A stretch of 64,000 bases of DNA from Progne subis subis (lineage: Eukaryota; Chordata; Aves; Passeriformes; Hirundinidae). The notes under the pieces were generated by a model. That model was not told where the DNA came from. It searched no databases and saw only the letters and a program-made list of their open reading frames with translations. The stretch lies in the NCBI GenBank assembly GCA_022316685.1, contig JAKJHU010000056.1, positions 1,727,872 through 1,791,871 on the forward strand. Reading direction: 5' to 3'. Both the position numbers and the translations under genes were made by a program. Position 1 is the stretch's first letter. Each line of letters begins with the position of its first letter. Shown here piece after piece: positions 38,956 to 56,844 of this stretch.

Positions 38956-39845
38956 CCTAACAAAAGAAGAATGTCAGAATACCCCATACTCCAGGAAGGA
39001 TAATTCATTTTAGCCCTGCTTGTTCAAACCAACAGTAATTCAGAGCATAATGTAGGAGGTTCAGTAAATCATTCCTGTGTGATAGACTGTGATCAATGAA
39101 AATTTAATGAATTCATTTTAAGATGAAGTCAGAATAGGAGAGACAGTAGTTACTTGAAAGCATCCTTTACTCAGAGAAATTGAGTCAATAAATATGCTAT
39201 TTGTCATGCAGAGTCCAGTTAGTCTTGTTTGCTAACAAAAGTGTTGTCATCACAGAGCCTAATAGATGCAAACTATCTGGAACTATCCATTGTAAATAGA
39301 CAAATACCATCTGAAAGCAGAAAACAACGGTTGTGGCTGAACAAAGAGTGGGATCCTGCGCACGTTGCTGAATGAAAGAGGGGAGCCCACCTCAAAATCT
39401 ACTATTTTGTTTGTCACCAGAATGTATTCTGATTGAGTATGAATGGCCTGGTGGTGACAAAAATACAAGGTCTGTGTTTCTTCTGTGAAATGAGTTTTAA
39501 TTGTTGTGGAGGGAGGGCTTCTCTCACTGGGAAAACATGCCCCTAATGTCACTTTAAATTGAAAAATACGGCTTCAGTGCACTTGGATGGATTTGTGCAG
39601 GCTACTAGAACAGGGATAAGCTTCATCCTTTTTCAAACAGTAGTTTTACATTCATTTTCGCAGCTATCCATGTTGTTTAGTGCAGATACAAGAAGGCTTT
39701 TTGTTCGGCTGTGCTTTTCACGCTTGGCTTTATTCATGTAAGTTGAAGAGATGTGGCAATTCTTGTTTTCATGCAGACAGAGACTGGAAGTGTTAACACT
39801 GAAGTACCATCAGGGCAAGATGATCAGACTTCACAGGTTTGGGTT

Positions 39846-39909
39846 AGAATCATAAAATAAAAAATATCCTAAGCTGGAAAGCATAAGGATCATCAAGTCC
39901 AACTCCTGG
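39846..39909 (-). mobile_element. CR1-like 3'-end fragment, minus strand
   Basis: AGAATCATAAAATAA is followed by AGCTGGAAAGCATAAGGATCA and then TCAAGTCCAACTCC. This follows the reverse-complement CR1 3' terminus (GAATCATAGAAT, TTGGAAGGGACC, GATCATC, AGTCCAAC) with many changes. It is an old, short copy about 0.8 kb upstream of the first coding exon. Confidence 0.7.
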
Positions 39910-40724
39910 ATGTTCAAATTGGTCTTGGATGAAAGGAGCCTGGTTTTCAGATATGACAAACTGGCAGCACTGGCTATTCAGCATCTTGGAAGCTTGGTGT
40001 ACTCTCATGAAGGTCTCAGAGCTTTTCCGGTCACATCTGAGCTTCCATCATCCTTCAGATTTCAGGGTGTGGAGGAAATGAAAATGCTCAAAAGTCCTGA
40101 GAGATATCTTGAAGATGGTATTTCTTATCCCAAAGGAAAATTAAAATTACACTACAGAAGCCTAAGACAGAGATGATGAAGAATTTTTATGGGATTTAAA
40201 AATCTAAACTTCACCCTTTACTCTTTAAATTTGGAATAGAACAGCTGGGGCATTTTTAGATTTTGCATCATGTGGCCAGACATCGGCTGGTTTAAATCTG
40301 CCTTGCAGTCATCTTAGGAACATTGTTCATCCACTCCCAGAGCTGCATTTTCAAAAAGAGTTAGGAATCTGAATCTCTGTTGCTTTCAGTGAAACTTAAG
40401 ATTGTGTTAATCTAAGTTCCTTCTTAGTCTGGATTTATGATCCCAAATGACTGAGGAACTGAAGAATATTCCACAGTCTATCTATAAAGCCTGTTTAGAT
40501 TTGGTCATGTGTGATTCCTCATTGAAATTACAATTTCAGTCATTTTTGTTTTCCTTGATGCTCTATTAACCACATAAAACAGATGAAGTTTCCTGATAAT
40601 GCATAACAAGTTGCTTGGCGCTTGAGTTTTTGGTTTTGTTTATTTTATTTTTTTTTTTAATTCTGATGTCTTTGTTCTTCTTGCTTTTCTCGTGGCGCTA
40701 ACTTTTGATAATTTTTAATTTCAG

Positions 40725-40776
40725 CTGTTTCCAGTACTAGGAGTAAAGACCAGTAAAGACAAAGCAGGATGAAAAG
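40725..40776 (+). other. SCN5A: SCN5A 5' UTR part of first coding exon
   Basis: The 52-nt leader segment begins at a clear acceptor (TTTCAG ending at 40724) and ends at the initiator ATG at 40777. It contains a direct duplication of AGTAAAGAC and an upstream ATG at 40769, eight bases before the channel start and in another frame. Because an acceptor precedes it, at least one non-coding exon must lie upstream. Confidence 0.85.
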
Positions 40777-41043
40777 ATGGCTGACTTCTTGTTACCACCG
40801 GGTACTAACAGCTTCCACCGGTTCACGCCCGAGTCCTTGGCTGCCATCGAGAAGCGAATTGCAGAGAAGCTCGCAAGGAATGCCAAGCAGGAATACAGGG
40901 AGCAGCTGGCCGAGGAAGAGAAGCCTCAGCCTCAGTTTGACTTGCAAGCTTGCAAGAAGCTGCCTGATATCTATGGGACTGTGTCTCCAGAGCTCATTGG
41001 GGAGCCCTTGGAGGACATCGACCCTTTCTACAATGATCGTAAG
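40769..41043 (+). other. SCN5A: Overlapping upstream ORF
   Basis: An ATG at 40769 (A at -3, A at +4) opens a frame one base out of register with the channel. It runs through the whole exon and, after splicing to 42738, meets TAG at 42745-42747, giving a 94-codon frame. Its product (starting [12 protein letters not shown]) is basic and Ser-rich with no known similarity, so any role would be in controlling initiation at the channel ATG, which has the stronger AAGATGG context. Confidence 0.6.
40777..41043 (+). CDS. SCN5A: SCN5A (Nav1.5) first coding exon, residues 1-89
   Basis: This encodes the start of the cytoplasmic N-terminus of the pore-forming alpha subunit of the cardiac sodium channel Nav1.5, which carries the fast inward current of the heart action potential. 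The protein starts [20 protein letters not shown] and ends at [15 protein letters not shown]. From memory of the family, the MANFLLP-like start and [14 protein letters not shown] motif favour SCN5A over SCN4A, SCN8A and SCN10A. The ATG at 40777 was chosen because it matches the family start and has a strong context (A at -3, G at +4). The exon ends in phase 0 at AAG with donor GTGAGC at 41044. It is two codons shorter than the human exon (91 residues), within the poorly conserved loop before the acidic EEE stretch. Orthology is strong but was inferred without a search. Confidence 0.93.
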
Positions 41044-42869
<1,826 letters not shown>

Positions 42870-45800
42870 TGATTTTCCTCCTCATGTATTTTATATGGGT
42901 TTTAAACACCGATGGATGGAAGTCAGAAACCATTTTATTTCATTAAGCTGTTTTAAATCTTTTGGCTGAATTTGCCTGCACAAGCAGAAATGCACTTGTA
43001 TTTTCGGTTTGTTTCATTTTATATTGTTATGTGAGCTACAAAAATGACTGTATCATACTGCTGGAATCGGATAATGTGAACAACACTGGAGAGTCTGGTG
43101 AGTTTACTCAGGATTAAAAGATGGGAAGGGACTGATTATCTTTACTGGAGGGAAAGTGGGTGTAGTGCCTCAGAAAGGAAGGGAACCGGGGAAATCTGCA
43201 CTGATGGAGAGCTTTGCTACCAAGCACTTCAGCAGTCCCTCCCAGAGGTAAAACTCAGTGATACTGTCTGCAGACACAAATTAATTTTGAACTGCTTCAG
43301 ATCTGAATTGGTTTTTTCTCCTGAAACATAATATTTCAAAAATTGTTTTGTTCTTTTCTAGTTTGTTTATTTGGGTATGTTATCCAACAAAGAAATAAAG
43401 GCACAGGCTGTCCTGCTGGACCTTCCAATGGAAGGGCAATGCCTGATTTCCTGTAGCTCTGGTTCTGAAGTCATGCAAGACACACTGCAGTGGTTGGTTT
43501 TGCTTGTTTTTTTTCACACAACCCCAGAAACATTGTATTCTGACATAGTCACATCTCTCTGGAAGGCCAAACTGACCCAAATGTTCAGTTTTGTGTGAAC
43601 ATTACTAAAACACACCTTTTTTCATTACTTGCCTGCTTTCTCTTGGGTGCACATGGGAGACCAGGCATTGATAATGCAAAGACTTCACATGCTGCTCTGA
43701 TCATTCCATGATGTTTTAGTGATGGAAATCTCTCATCTGCAATCCTCATGTCCACCACAGAGAATTAGTAAATACTAAGTAGGTAACATTTTAGAAACAC
43801 CGGTTAATTATCAAGTTTCAGGGAAAATGAATAGGGAAAGAAATCAGATTCCTACTCCATACAGTGAGGATAAAAAGAAGGTGATACTATAGATATTCTC
43901 TCAAAAGAAAAAACAGGTGAAGCTTCTGATTGCAATAATTCTATGCAAAAATGAATATATGTTATCAGCCAAGATACTATTATGGTTACTAAGAATACAC
44001 TGTAGAATTCTGCAGAGAGATTAGCTGGTGAATCAGATTATGTGTGCACACAATGCAGCACAGGCTGCAGCATACACAGAGCCCAACCAAGTTTTTTTGG
44101 TGCAATTACCTCAGCACAGCCTTGCTGAAGTTAATCAGGGTCAATGCATTTGCCCAGGTAGGGCCAAGGGAAGGATATGAAAACTGAGCTTCCTAGAAGG
44201 AAATTAAGAATATTGCCTCCAAATTTGGAGGCTTGTTCTGTCTTCTCCTGACTTTTTTCTACGTTGGCTGGTGAAGCCAAGAGGTCACAGGAATGTGTGG
44301 CACAGGAGCTATATGCCCTTAGTAGCAGTCAAACAGAAGATAAACAAGAAATCCTTATCACATTACTTCCAAGGATAAAGACCACAGAGGAGAGCATTTG
44401 AAGTATCTGTTGGGGGAAGAAATATGGTCAGATAAGGAGTGTAAAATTTTGGGAGTGGTAGGTCTCAATGCAAACATAAATTTATCTCCAGAAAGGCAGA
44501 AATTATCACCTTGTGTTGATAATGTCGAGAGATCCAACAGCTCAGTCTTGGCAGGCACAGGCAGGAGACAACAACTCCAGTCCCAGCGAGACTCCCAGCA
44601 AAGATCCTGCATTAGGCACTGATTTGTTTTCTGTCAATAAAGACCTTTTGTATCAACCTGAAATACAAAGGCCAAGTGGCTGAGCACGCAGTCAATATCC
44701 CAGGCAGAAAGGAGTCCGAACCCGCAAGTACTCAAGCAGATAATATCACAGACATGGACCTGGGAACCAGATCTATCGTCTTGCGTGACTGTAATCAAGC
44801 AATCTTCATCTTCCCCAGGGCAAAAACCTAAAAGGAGCATTAGCAAATGGTGCCCTGTCACGTAAATATCTGAAGCAGCTTCTTTAGTGGATGCCATATT
44901 TCAATTTCCAGCCATTGAGTGCACCATGAAGGCCAACAGTAGAACAGAACAGAGAGGACAGAGTAAAATTGTCCTATAAAGAAGCTGTGGGGGTCACATT
45001 TCTTGATTAAATAGCTGTATGTGGAGTTGTTCCTCTGAGATATCCAGCAGGATAGAGGCTTTGTGTTCACTGCTCATCCTGCCAAGCCTGAGAAATCTAG
45101 TCTTTCAAAAATACAGCCTTTCAAGGGGAAAAACTTCCACAGCCTCCTAGTAATGTTTATTACAACTAACTACATATCTTGAAACCCCTTCTAGGTGTTT
45201 CTCCTCCTAGTCAGGGTCTCTGAGGCCTCATGAGGGGTCCAGGACCCACATGGCTGCCCAGAAGGTATCCCTGCTCCATTCCTGTCCCAGAGGACATGGG
45301 GAGTGCAGGATTGTATCCCCAGAGGGATGAACACTTTTTGTCTTCTGCATCCTTATTAGCTGTTGCTACCATCTTTATTAATAATCTCCACCTATTAATG
45401 AGATTAAATCTCTGATAACATTTCCTTGAGGCTTTACATTTAAAAGACTCCTCTTAGTTCTTGCCTGCAAGCCAAGGATAATTCTGTGGTGTCCTTAGTT
45501 TCTCCAAGCAGTCTGCTAGCCTGTATAAAATCTGTAGCAATTGTAATTTTTAGTTTTTCTAGGTTTTATATCCAGTTTTTCTCAGGTTACCACTGATCCA
45601 GGCTGGAGATTTGGCAAAAGTTACCGTCCTTGGTGCTAGAATTATGGATTCTGGTGTGTCAGAAAAAGAAAAATAATCTCACAGAATTCCCCATCTTTGT
45701 TCGTATTTTCTGCTTGCAGCTTTCCTCCCATCTGGTTTTGCACGCTTTCCATAAGGCAAAATGAGACCTTGTGAAGCACCAATTATACATTCTATTCATT

Positions 45801-47100
45801 GGGACTAACCTTTGCTTGCACGTATTATATGTAATTTGGCAATGATCACCTAAAGAGCCTCTAGTATTCAGTCTGCTAATTAACAATTATCCATCATAAT
45901 GAAGTCTAGAATAGAAGTATGCTGCGTTTGACTCGATATCTTTGTGCTAGGAGATAAAATTTATAATTTTCAGAATCGGCTTGTGCAAAGGCTATTCTGT
46001 AACCTCAAATTGGAAATAATAGGTTTAATTTATTGCAGAAAGGGTCCTGATGAGTAGATTAGTATATTTAGTTTGTAGGCTTTGGAAAATTTTATTTAAT
46101 AGCAGTTCTAAGATAGGGAATGGACAATGCTGCTAATATAGCTTATCTCAGTTTTATCTTCATTGCTTTGTCCTTTCTGAGTAGATCATCATCACGGACT
46201 TTTTCTAACACAAACACTTGCATTCATTTTCAGGTAGGAATGCTAATTTTCATCCTGTGGGGATTGCTGTTTTCTCTTTCTTATTTAACACAGAGCACTA
46301 GCTTTGGTGCATAACCAGATGTAACGTTTCATTCTTTTATGTTCTTTGTAGTTTTCAGCTTGGTCATGAAACCCAGATTGAATTTGTACTGCTTTTGTTG
46401 TCCCAGAGCTGACACTTACATTTTCAACTTGTGTTCTCTGGTTTGTTCTCTTTGGTGCCTGAATAAGGAGGTGATGATGCCTGCCTGTAAGTGAGCATCT
46501 GCGAAAGCTGTTAGATTCAGTTTATATCACAGGCATATAGAAATCAAACCGGTGACCCTAAATTCCAGCAGAGGAATTTATTTGCTTGGAATTGAAATAT
46601 GCTGTTTGTTTGACATGATCTGAAGATACCACTCTGGTTTCCTGGGCTTCAGCCACAGCATTTCACTGTAGCTGAAAAAGTAATCCTGTGCTTCCTAGGC
46701 TAGCTGGAACTTAATAATTATGTTAACAAGAATGGCAAAACTTATAAAAATATATCTGAAGCTGATGTGAGCAAATGTGAGTGGGTATCAGACATCCTTC
46801 CCAGTTCTTCAGTAGGAGGTGTTGGCCCAGAAGTGGAAGGTGTTTGTGAGATGAGCAGTCCCTGTGAGTTCAATTACTGCTTTCTGTGGTGGCCCTGGGG
46901 AATCTGCAGGTTGGTTACTACCAATTTAACCTTGTAGTTGCTTATGTGGCCCATTGGAAAACGTTCCACTCTGTATTCAGCAGAGATTCTGCAAAAGGAT
47001 AGATTTCATGCAAACATTTCAGGATGTGGGTTAGAAACGAAATTCTTCAATCATTATTCTCAAACAAAAAATAACACAAATGGAATCAACTACAGAAGTG

Positions 47101-47112
47101 AAAAAACAAAAC

Positions 47113-47143
<31 letters not shown>

Positions 47144-47182
47144 CCCCCACCCAAACTAAATTAAACTTTTTTTTTTTTTTTT
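47101..47182. repeat. (AAAAC)n tract followed by poly(T)
   Basis: AAAAC/CAAA units at 47101-47147 are followed, after about 20 nt, by a run of about 15 T at 47168-47182. The A-rich and T-rich arms could pair as an imperfect hairpin in RNA. Confidence 0.9.
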
Positions 47183-48153
47183 AATTTCCCTCAAATAAAG
47201 GCAAAATAAATTTACATTTGGGTGTTACTTATATACCCTGGGAAGGGTTCCTGCCTATTGACTGGGTTGCAGGCTGTTTTCCTTAACTTCTGTATACATT
47301 TTAACTCTTAAGTTAGATTTTCCCAGTTGCATGGGACCAGCTATTATGCAGGAGAATCCCATCATATTTTGTAATTTTTTTTACAGAAGGCAGCATGTGC
47401 TTTTAGGAGAGCTATCCCATGAATTATGTTTTTAATTTCAGGAATTTGATTTAGGGTGCTTTTGATGTTTATGGTTTCAGCTTAGCAGCAGAGTGTGTGA
47501 ACTATGCACTTGGGAGGTTTGTTTTAGCCTCCAAACAGGGAATCTGGTCCCTCAGCTGAGGCAGAGAGCTCTGCAGACCAAGGCTCCCTGTTTACACAGC
47601 AGGTTTGCACCCCAAGCCTTAAAATTAGTGCTCTGAAACTCAGACTTGCTTTTTGGTGAAACTTTATACTGAAAGCGATACCTCAAGCCCATTAAAGAGA
47701 TTAGAAAGACCAGATTTGTAACTTTCCCCTACTGCCTGAGAAATGTTTCAGGATAAAAAAATGAAAGGGGAATTTGCAGACACAGGTTTTTCTGTGGAAA
47801 CTTAAATGAGACTAATCCCTCTTTTCATACAAAGTTGTGTACCTATGCACATTGTCATCTAACCAACACAGCTGTAAATTTGGGGTATTGTGTTTTCAAA
47901 AGACTGCAGAGTCAGTACATTTGTTTACTGTATAAAGTATGTATAAAAGAAGTAGGAAAAAAGAAAAAAAAAAAACCAACCAAAAAAACAGGGAAGGTTC
48001 CCTCATTTTTCTATGTTTATATAATAATTTGTCTCCTTATGCACTTGCAAACAAATGCTTATAGTTCTTGAAGCAACTTGCAAATTGTGATTGAGCTGTC
48101 ACATCTTGTGTGAAATGACAAAAAAAATATGAAGTCTTGTATCAAATGCGCTG

Positions 48154-48164
48154 TTTTCCTTAAT
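48154..48164 (+). promoter_or_regulatory. SCN5A: U12 branch-point sequence
   Basis: TTTTCCTTAAT differs from the U12 branch consensus TTTTCCTTAAC only at the last base. The distance to the exon (13-15 nt from the adenosines) is in the narrow window this intron class needs, and no polypyrimidine tract follows, which is also typical. Confidence 0.9.
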
Positions 48165-48176
48165 TTGCCTATTTAC

Positions 48177-48266
48177 ATTGTTCAGCATGTTTATTATGTG
48201 CACTATTTTAACTAATTGTGTGTTCATGGCACAGTCAGAGACTCCGTCATGGAATAAATATGTTGA
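48177..48266 (+). CDS. SCN5A: SCN5A exon, residues 129-159 (DI-S1)
   Basis: This 90-bp exon encodes the first transmembrane helix of domain I and the short extracellular S1-S2 loop. It reads (S)[19 protein letters not shown], then [10 protein letters not shown], with the last codon (Glu159) split across the next junction. The [10 protein letters not shown] core is the conserved S1 signature. The loop differs from the DPPPW form common in mammals, having SETPSW. It starts after AC, not AG, because the preceding intron is U12-type, and ends at the normal donor GTAAGT at 48267. Confidence 0.95.
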
Positions 48267-50479
48267 GTAAGTATCCTTGCTGTTTTACAGCTGTCCCATC
48301 CTCATCTCATCCTTCCTCCTCCTTTTGTTGTGTTCTTATTTACATCTTGTTTGCTGTTGTCTAATTTCTTCCCAGTAGTACTGACTGTGGTATCTGCCCT
48401 CACAAAATGTTTTTCCAGGTAGTTGTTTCAGCCTGTGAAAACTCCCTTAGTAAGCAAACTAAATATTTTTAGTCCATGAATCTTGTGCTCATTGCCAAAG
48501 GCACCTTTTATGCTATGTCTGGATGAAATCACATATTGAGGACAACCCTTATTTGAAACTGGTCAGGCTTCCACATTCCCATGAAAGAGATTTGATGGTT
48601 GGACACATCAGAATAGACTGATGGAACTTAAATTGAATTATTTCAGGGAGTAGTTCCTGAACTGACTGTCTTCTAGCCTTGGTCTGAAACTTAATGGAAG
48701 CAAAAGTTTTATTTGGAGTGAGCACAGCATGAGAAGTGTCCCCCTGTAATCATTGGCAGGAATACTTTATGAGCATCAAATTATCTGGGAACACCTCTAT
48801 GAGAATTCCTGTCTTTTTAGCTTGACAAGCCTTCAGGAAAAATAACAAAGGCACTGCTTGAAAAGGGTTATTTTTTATTGTTGTGAGTTTTAAATTAATT
48901 TTAAAAGAGGTTAAGGGGCTTCAGTGAAGTGAAAACCCATTTTGTTTCTTTAAGTTGCTTAAAAATACTCCTTTTAGGAACAGATATCAGATGCACAAGC
49001 TAATCAACCTACAGTGCATTAAACAATTATTTTGGCTCATTGAACCAATCAGAACACACTTTTTATTTTTGACTGACATATGATAAACACAGCCATCTGC
49101 TGCTTCATAGCCTGGTGTTTGGTCTGTTCAGGGCTGTAAGAAAAGAGAGTAAAACGGCCTTATTTAGGTTCCATAAAATCATGCAGGACACATCTTCTAG
49201 GCCATAAATTACTAATTATAGGCAGCACTGAACCAAATATTTTATCCCATCACAATAACATCCTAATCCCAGGGTGTTTCATGTATTTCTGTATAGTGTG
49301 GTACCCTCAAGTATGTCTGTGGCTGTCCTTTCCCCTGATGTCGTCCTTTTCCTACTGAAAACTTTCATAACCATTGCCACGATGTTTTCTGCTGAATCAC
49401 AGATGTCTCATCCACGTGATGATCTCATCAAAATTTGGTCAGTTGGTGTAGAGCCGGGAACTCAAACAGTCTGGAGGGAAATACCAGAAATGATAATATT
49501 GTGTCTTCTGCAAGCATGAGAATGGGGATCATTTTATCAGTACATCAAGCAGAGGATGCAGGAAACATAGAGCAGAAACACAGGTGGACTTAGGCAGCAT
49601 GGAGTAAATCCTTCCATGTTTCCTCTTCTCCCTCTCCATGTCCCCTCATATCTCTCAGCTTTTCCTCCTCAAGTGCATAGAATGAAATCAATGTCAAGTA
49701 CTTTGGAGGAGCAAAATAACCCAATGAACTGTAATTCAAATTGATTAATATTGGATTTGGAGAAGATACGTTTAATCCATTTTGTTCTGCTGTTTCAGAG
49801 ACTCACAGTGGATAGAAGAATAACCTTGTGCAAATATTTGTCCTAGATATTCCTTTACCATTTTGAAAAAAGGAATCAATTCAACTTTCCCCCACTAATT
49901 TTTTTTTTTAAGAACCCTTACTTTTGTTGTTAAAGAAGCTGTTCAGTAGCTGGAGGACTTTGCCCGATCCATTTAGAATTAGACGATGATTATACAATCA
50001 ATTAAACCCATCTGACATGCTGAATAAATACAAGTGCTTTATCATTTTAATGAGCTTATGTACTGTTAAGTATTTTTTTTTTTTCAGTTCTTTGCATGTG
50101 TTTTCTGTGTGCATTACTAAATGCACATGCTTAAAGAGACCGTCACATGGGTGACCTATATTCGAAATACCAGAGCAAAGCTAAATTGGAGCTGTGAAAA
50201 AGTTGGCTACAGGGTAATGCTCAGGTGTATGGCCAAAGAGGAGACAAATTTAATGCCTGTCCTGATAATCCCCATTTTAAGATGAGGCACACTGAGATTT
50301 TATAACATACATGAGTAGCTCTACTGTGTGACACAATGGCAGGAGTGAATGAGATTTGCCACTATCTGTGTGTGCCCAGTGGAATACAGCTAAATATATT
50401 TTATGCATAATGTTCTTCCTTATAATGCCACCTTCAATTGCTTACACCTTTTTTCTACCAAATAGGAATCTTAACTCTT

Positions 50480-50482
<3 letters not shown>

Positions 50483-50530
<48 letters not shown>
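50483..50530. repeat. Uninterrupted poly(T), 48 nt
   Basis: 48 consecutive T follow TCTTAGA and precede AGTGAGTG. It is the longest pure homopolymer in the window, with no recognisable retroelement attached. Its reported length may not be exact, because homopolymers this long are hard to sequence. Confidence 0.95.
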
Positions 50531-50532
<2 letters not shown>

Positions 50533-51329
50533 TGAGTGATGGCACCAATTGATGTTTAGGCACTGTACAGAAAACTCAGGCTGGTGTTTCCAGTGATAGC
50601 CCTTCACATCATGACTTATGGGATTTGTGTTTTAGTGGATTTGAGGTGTTTGAGGTTTTTTAATAGGCTTTGGTATCGTCTGCACCTTCATTTGGAGAAA
50701 AGGGGTAGGGAATGCCCATGGTAGACACTAAACATTTATTTCTGTTGTTAAGATATGGCCTAGAATACCCAGGTGTCTCAGGCAGCAACATTAAAAAAGA
50801 GCTGTTGTATGCTTTGAACTCTGTCTCTGATGGCAGGAAGAGCCCTGGGTGAGTATAGGTCTGAGAGCTATAAATCAGAGGCATTACTGTCCTCCACAGA
50901 GATTTTGTTAAATTTTATTACAAATGTCATCTTTATTATGAAAGGTAAGATCTATGTTCTAGCCCAGATCATTACAGTCAAGAGGCTGTAGGTAATAACT
51001 TAATTTACCGGGGGAAAAAGCCCAGCCTTGTGTCTTCTTTACTGTCAGGCAGGTGAAAATTGCTACATACAGTAGTCAGGTGGGAGTTTTTCCATTCTTT
51101 TTCAGTGAGGGCATTTTTTTGTTTAATTCTCAAGGCTGGTGTGATTTGCCACAGATAGTGAAACACAAGGGAAGTTTCAGGACAATTAATCTTTCTGATA
51201 AAACCAAGTGGTGGCATTTTTTTTTTTTTGTCTCCAAAATGTCTTGGGCAGGAAGAAATGAGAGGTATGAATGGAACAACCACCCTCCTTCCAACTGGAG
51301 AAACAAGGAGTGTGGCATAATTTTGGCCA

Positions 51330-51482
51330 GAGTGGTTGTGGACATCCCATCCCGGGAGTGCTCAAGACCGGGTTGGGTGCGTCTCTGATCAATCTGGTCT
51401 AGTGGAAGGTTTCCTGCTCATGGCAAGGGGGTTGGAAGGTCCCTTTAAGGTCCCTTCCCACCCAAACCATTCCATGATTCCC
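51330..51482 (+). mobile_element. CR1 LINE 3' end, plus strand
   Basis: About 150 bp follow the sense-strand CR1 3' UTR: GTGGACATCCCATCCCGGGA, then AGACCGGGTTGGGTG, CTGGTCTAGTGGAAGG, TTTAAGGTCCCTTCCCACC and the terminal CCATTCCATGATTC. It is better preserved than the other short copies and lies about 300 bp upstream of the S2-S3 exon. Confidence 0.92.
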
Positions 51483-51603
51483 TAATCCACTCTTCTTCCA
51501 CTGGAGATGGCAGAGGATGAGAAGTCCCATAGCGCAGCTGAGCAGCATAGTGTCCATGCTTGACTTAATGAGTGAGGATTCATCAAGGGACACCCCATGT
51601 TGA

Positions 51604-56494
<4,891 letters not shown>

Positions 56495-56586
56495 GTATGT
56501 AGGAGAATTTGTGAATGTAGGCAGTGTTTCACCTCTTCGGACTTTCAGGGTATTGAGAGCTTTAAAAACTATTTCAGTAATCCCAG
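56495..56586 (+). CDS. SCN5A: SCN5A neonatal-type alternative exon (DI-S3/S4)
   Basis: This is the upstream member of a mutually exclusive 92-bp exon pair, corresponding to neonatal exon 6A of human SCN5A. It completes Ala202 and encodes [20 protein letters not shown] and [10 protein letters not shown]. All four DI-S4 charges (Arg217, Arg220, Arg223, Lys226) are kept. At position 209, where adult exons have Asp, it has Asn, as in neonatal SCN2A/SCN3A/SCN8A; human SCN5A 6A has Lys there, as I recall. Position 215 is Pro instead of the usual Ala directly before the S4 arginines. Acceptor (TTCTACAG) and donor (CCAG then GTAAGA) are strong, so the exon looks functional. Confidence 0.92.

Positions 56587-56844
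<258 letters not shown>

Larger units (their letters stand above)
6341..40724 (+). other. SCN5A: Putative SCN5A intron 1, no coding exon seen
   Basis: No coding exon was recognised in this 34-kb stretch. If the CpG block at 5560-6340 holds exon 1, all of it is intron 1. If the real first exon lies elsewhere, part of it is intergenic or promoter-proximal. Its 3' end is a good splice acceptor: a pyrimidine-rich tract, the branch-like CTAAC near 40698, and TTTCAG ending at 40724. It holds the LTR, CR1 and microsatellite features listed separately. The open frames inside (longest 228 codons at 35507-36193 and 218 codons on the minus strand at 9671-10327) match no family I recognise. Functional enhancers are plausible here because intron 1 of SCN5A is regulatory in mammals, but they cannot be located without alignment. 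Confidence 0.5.
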
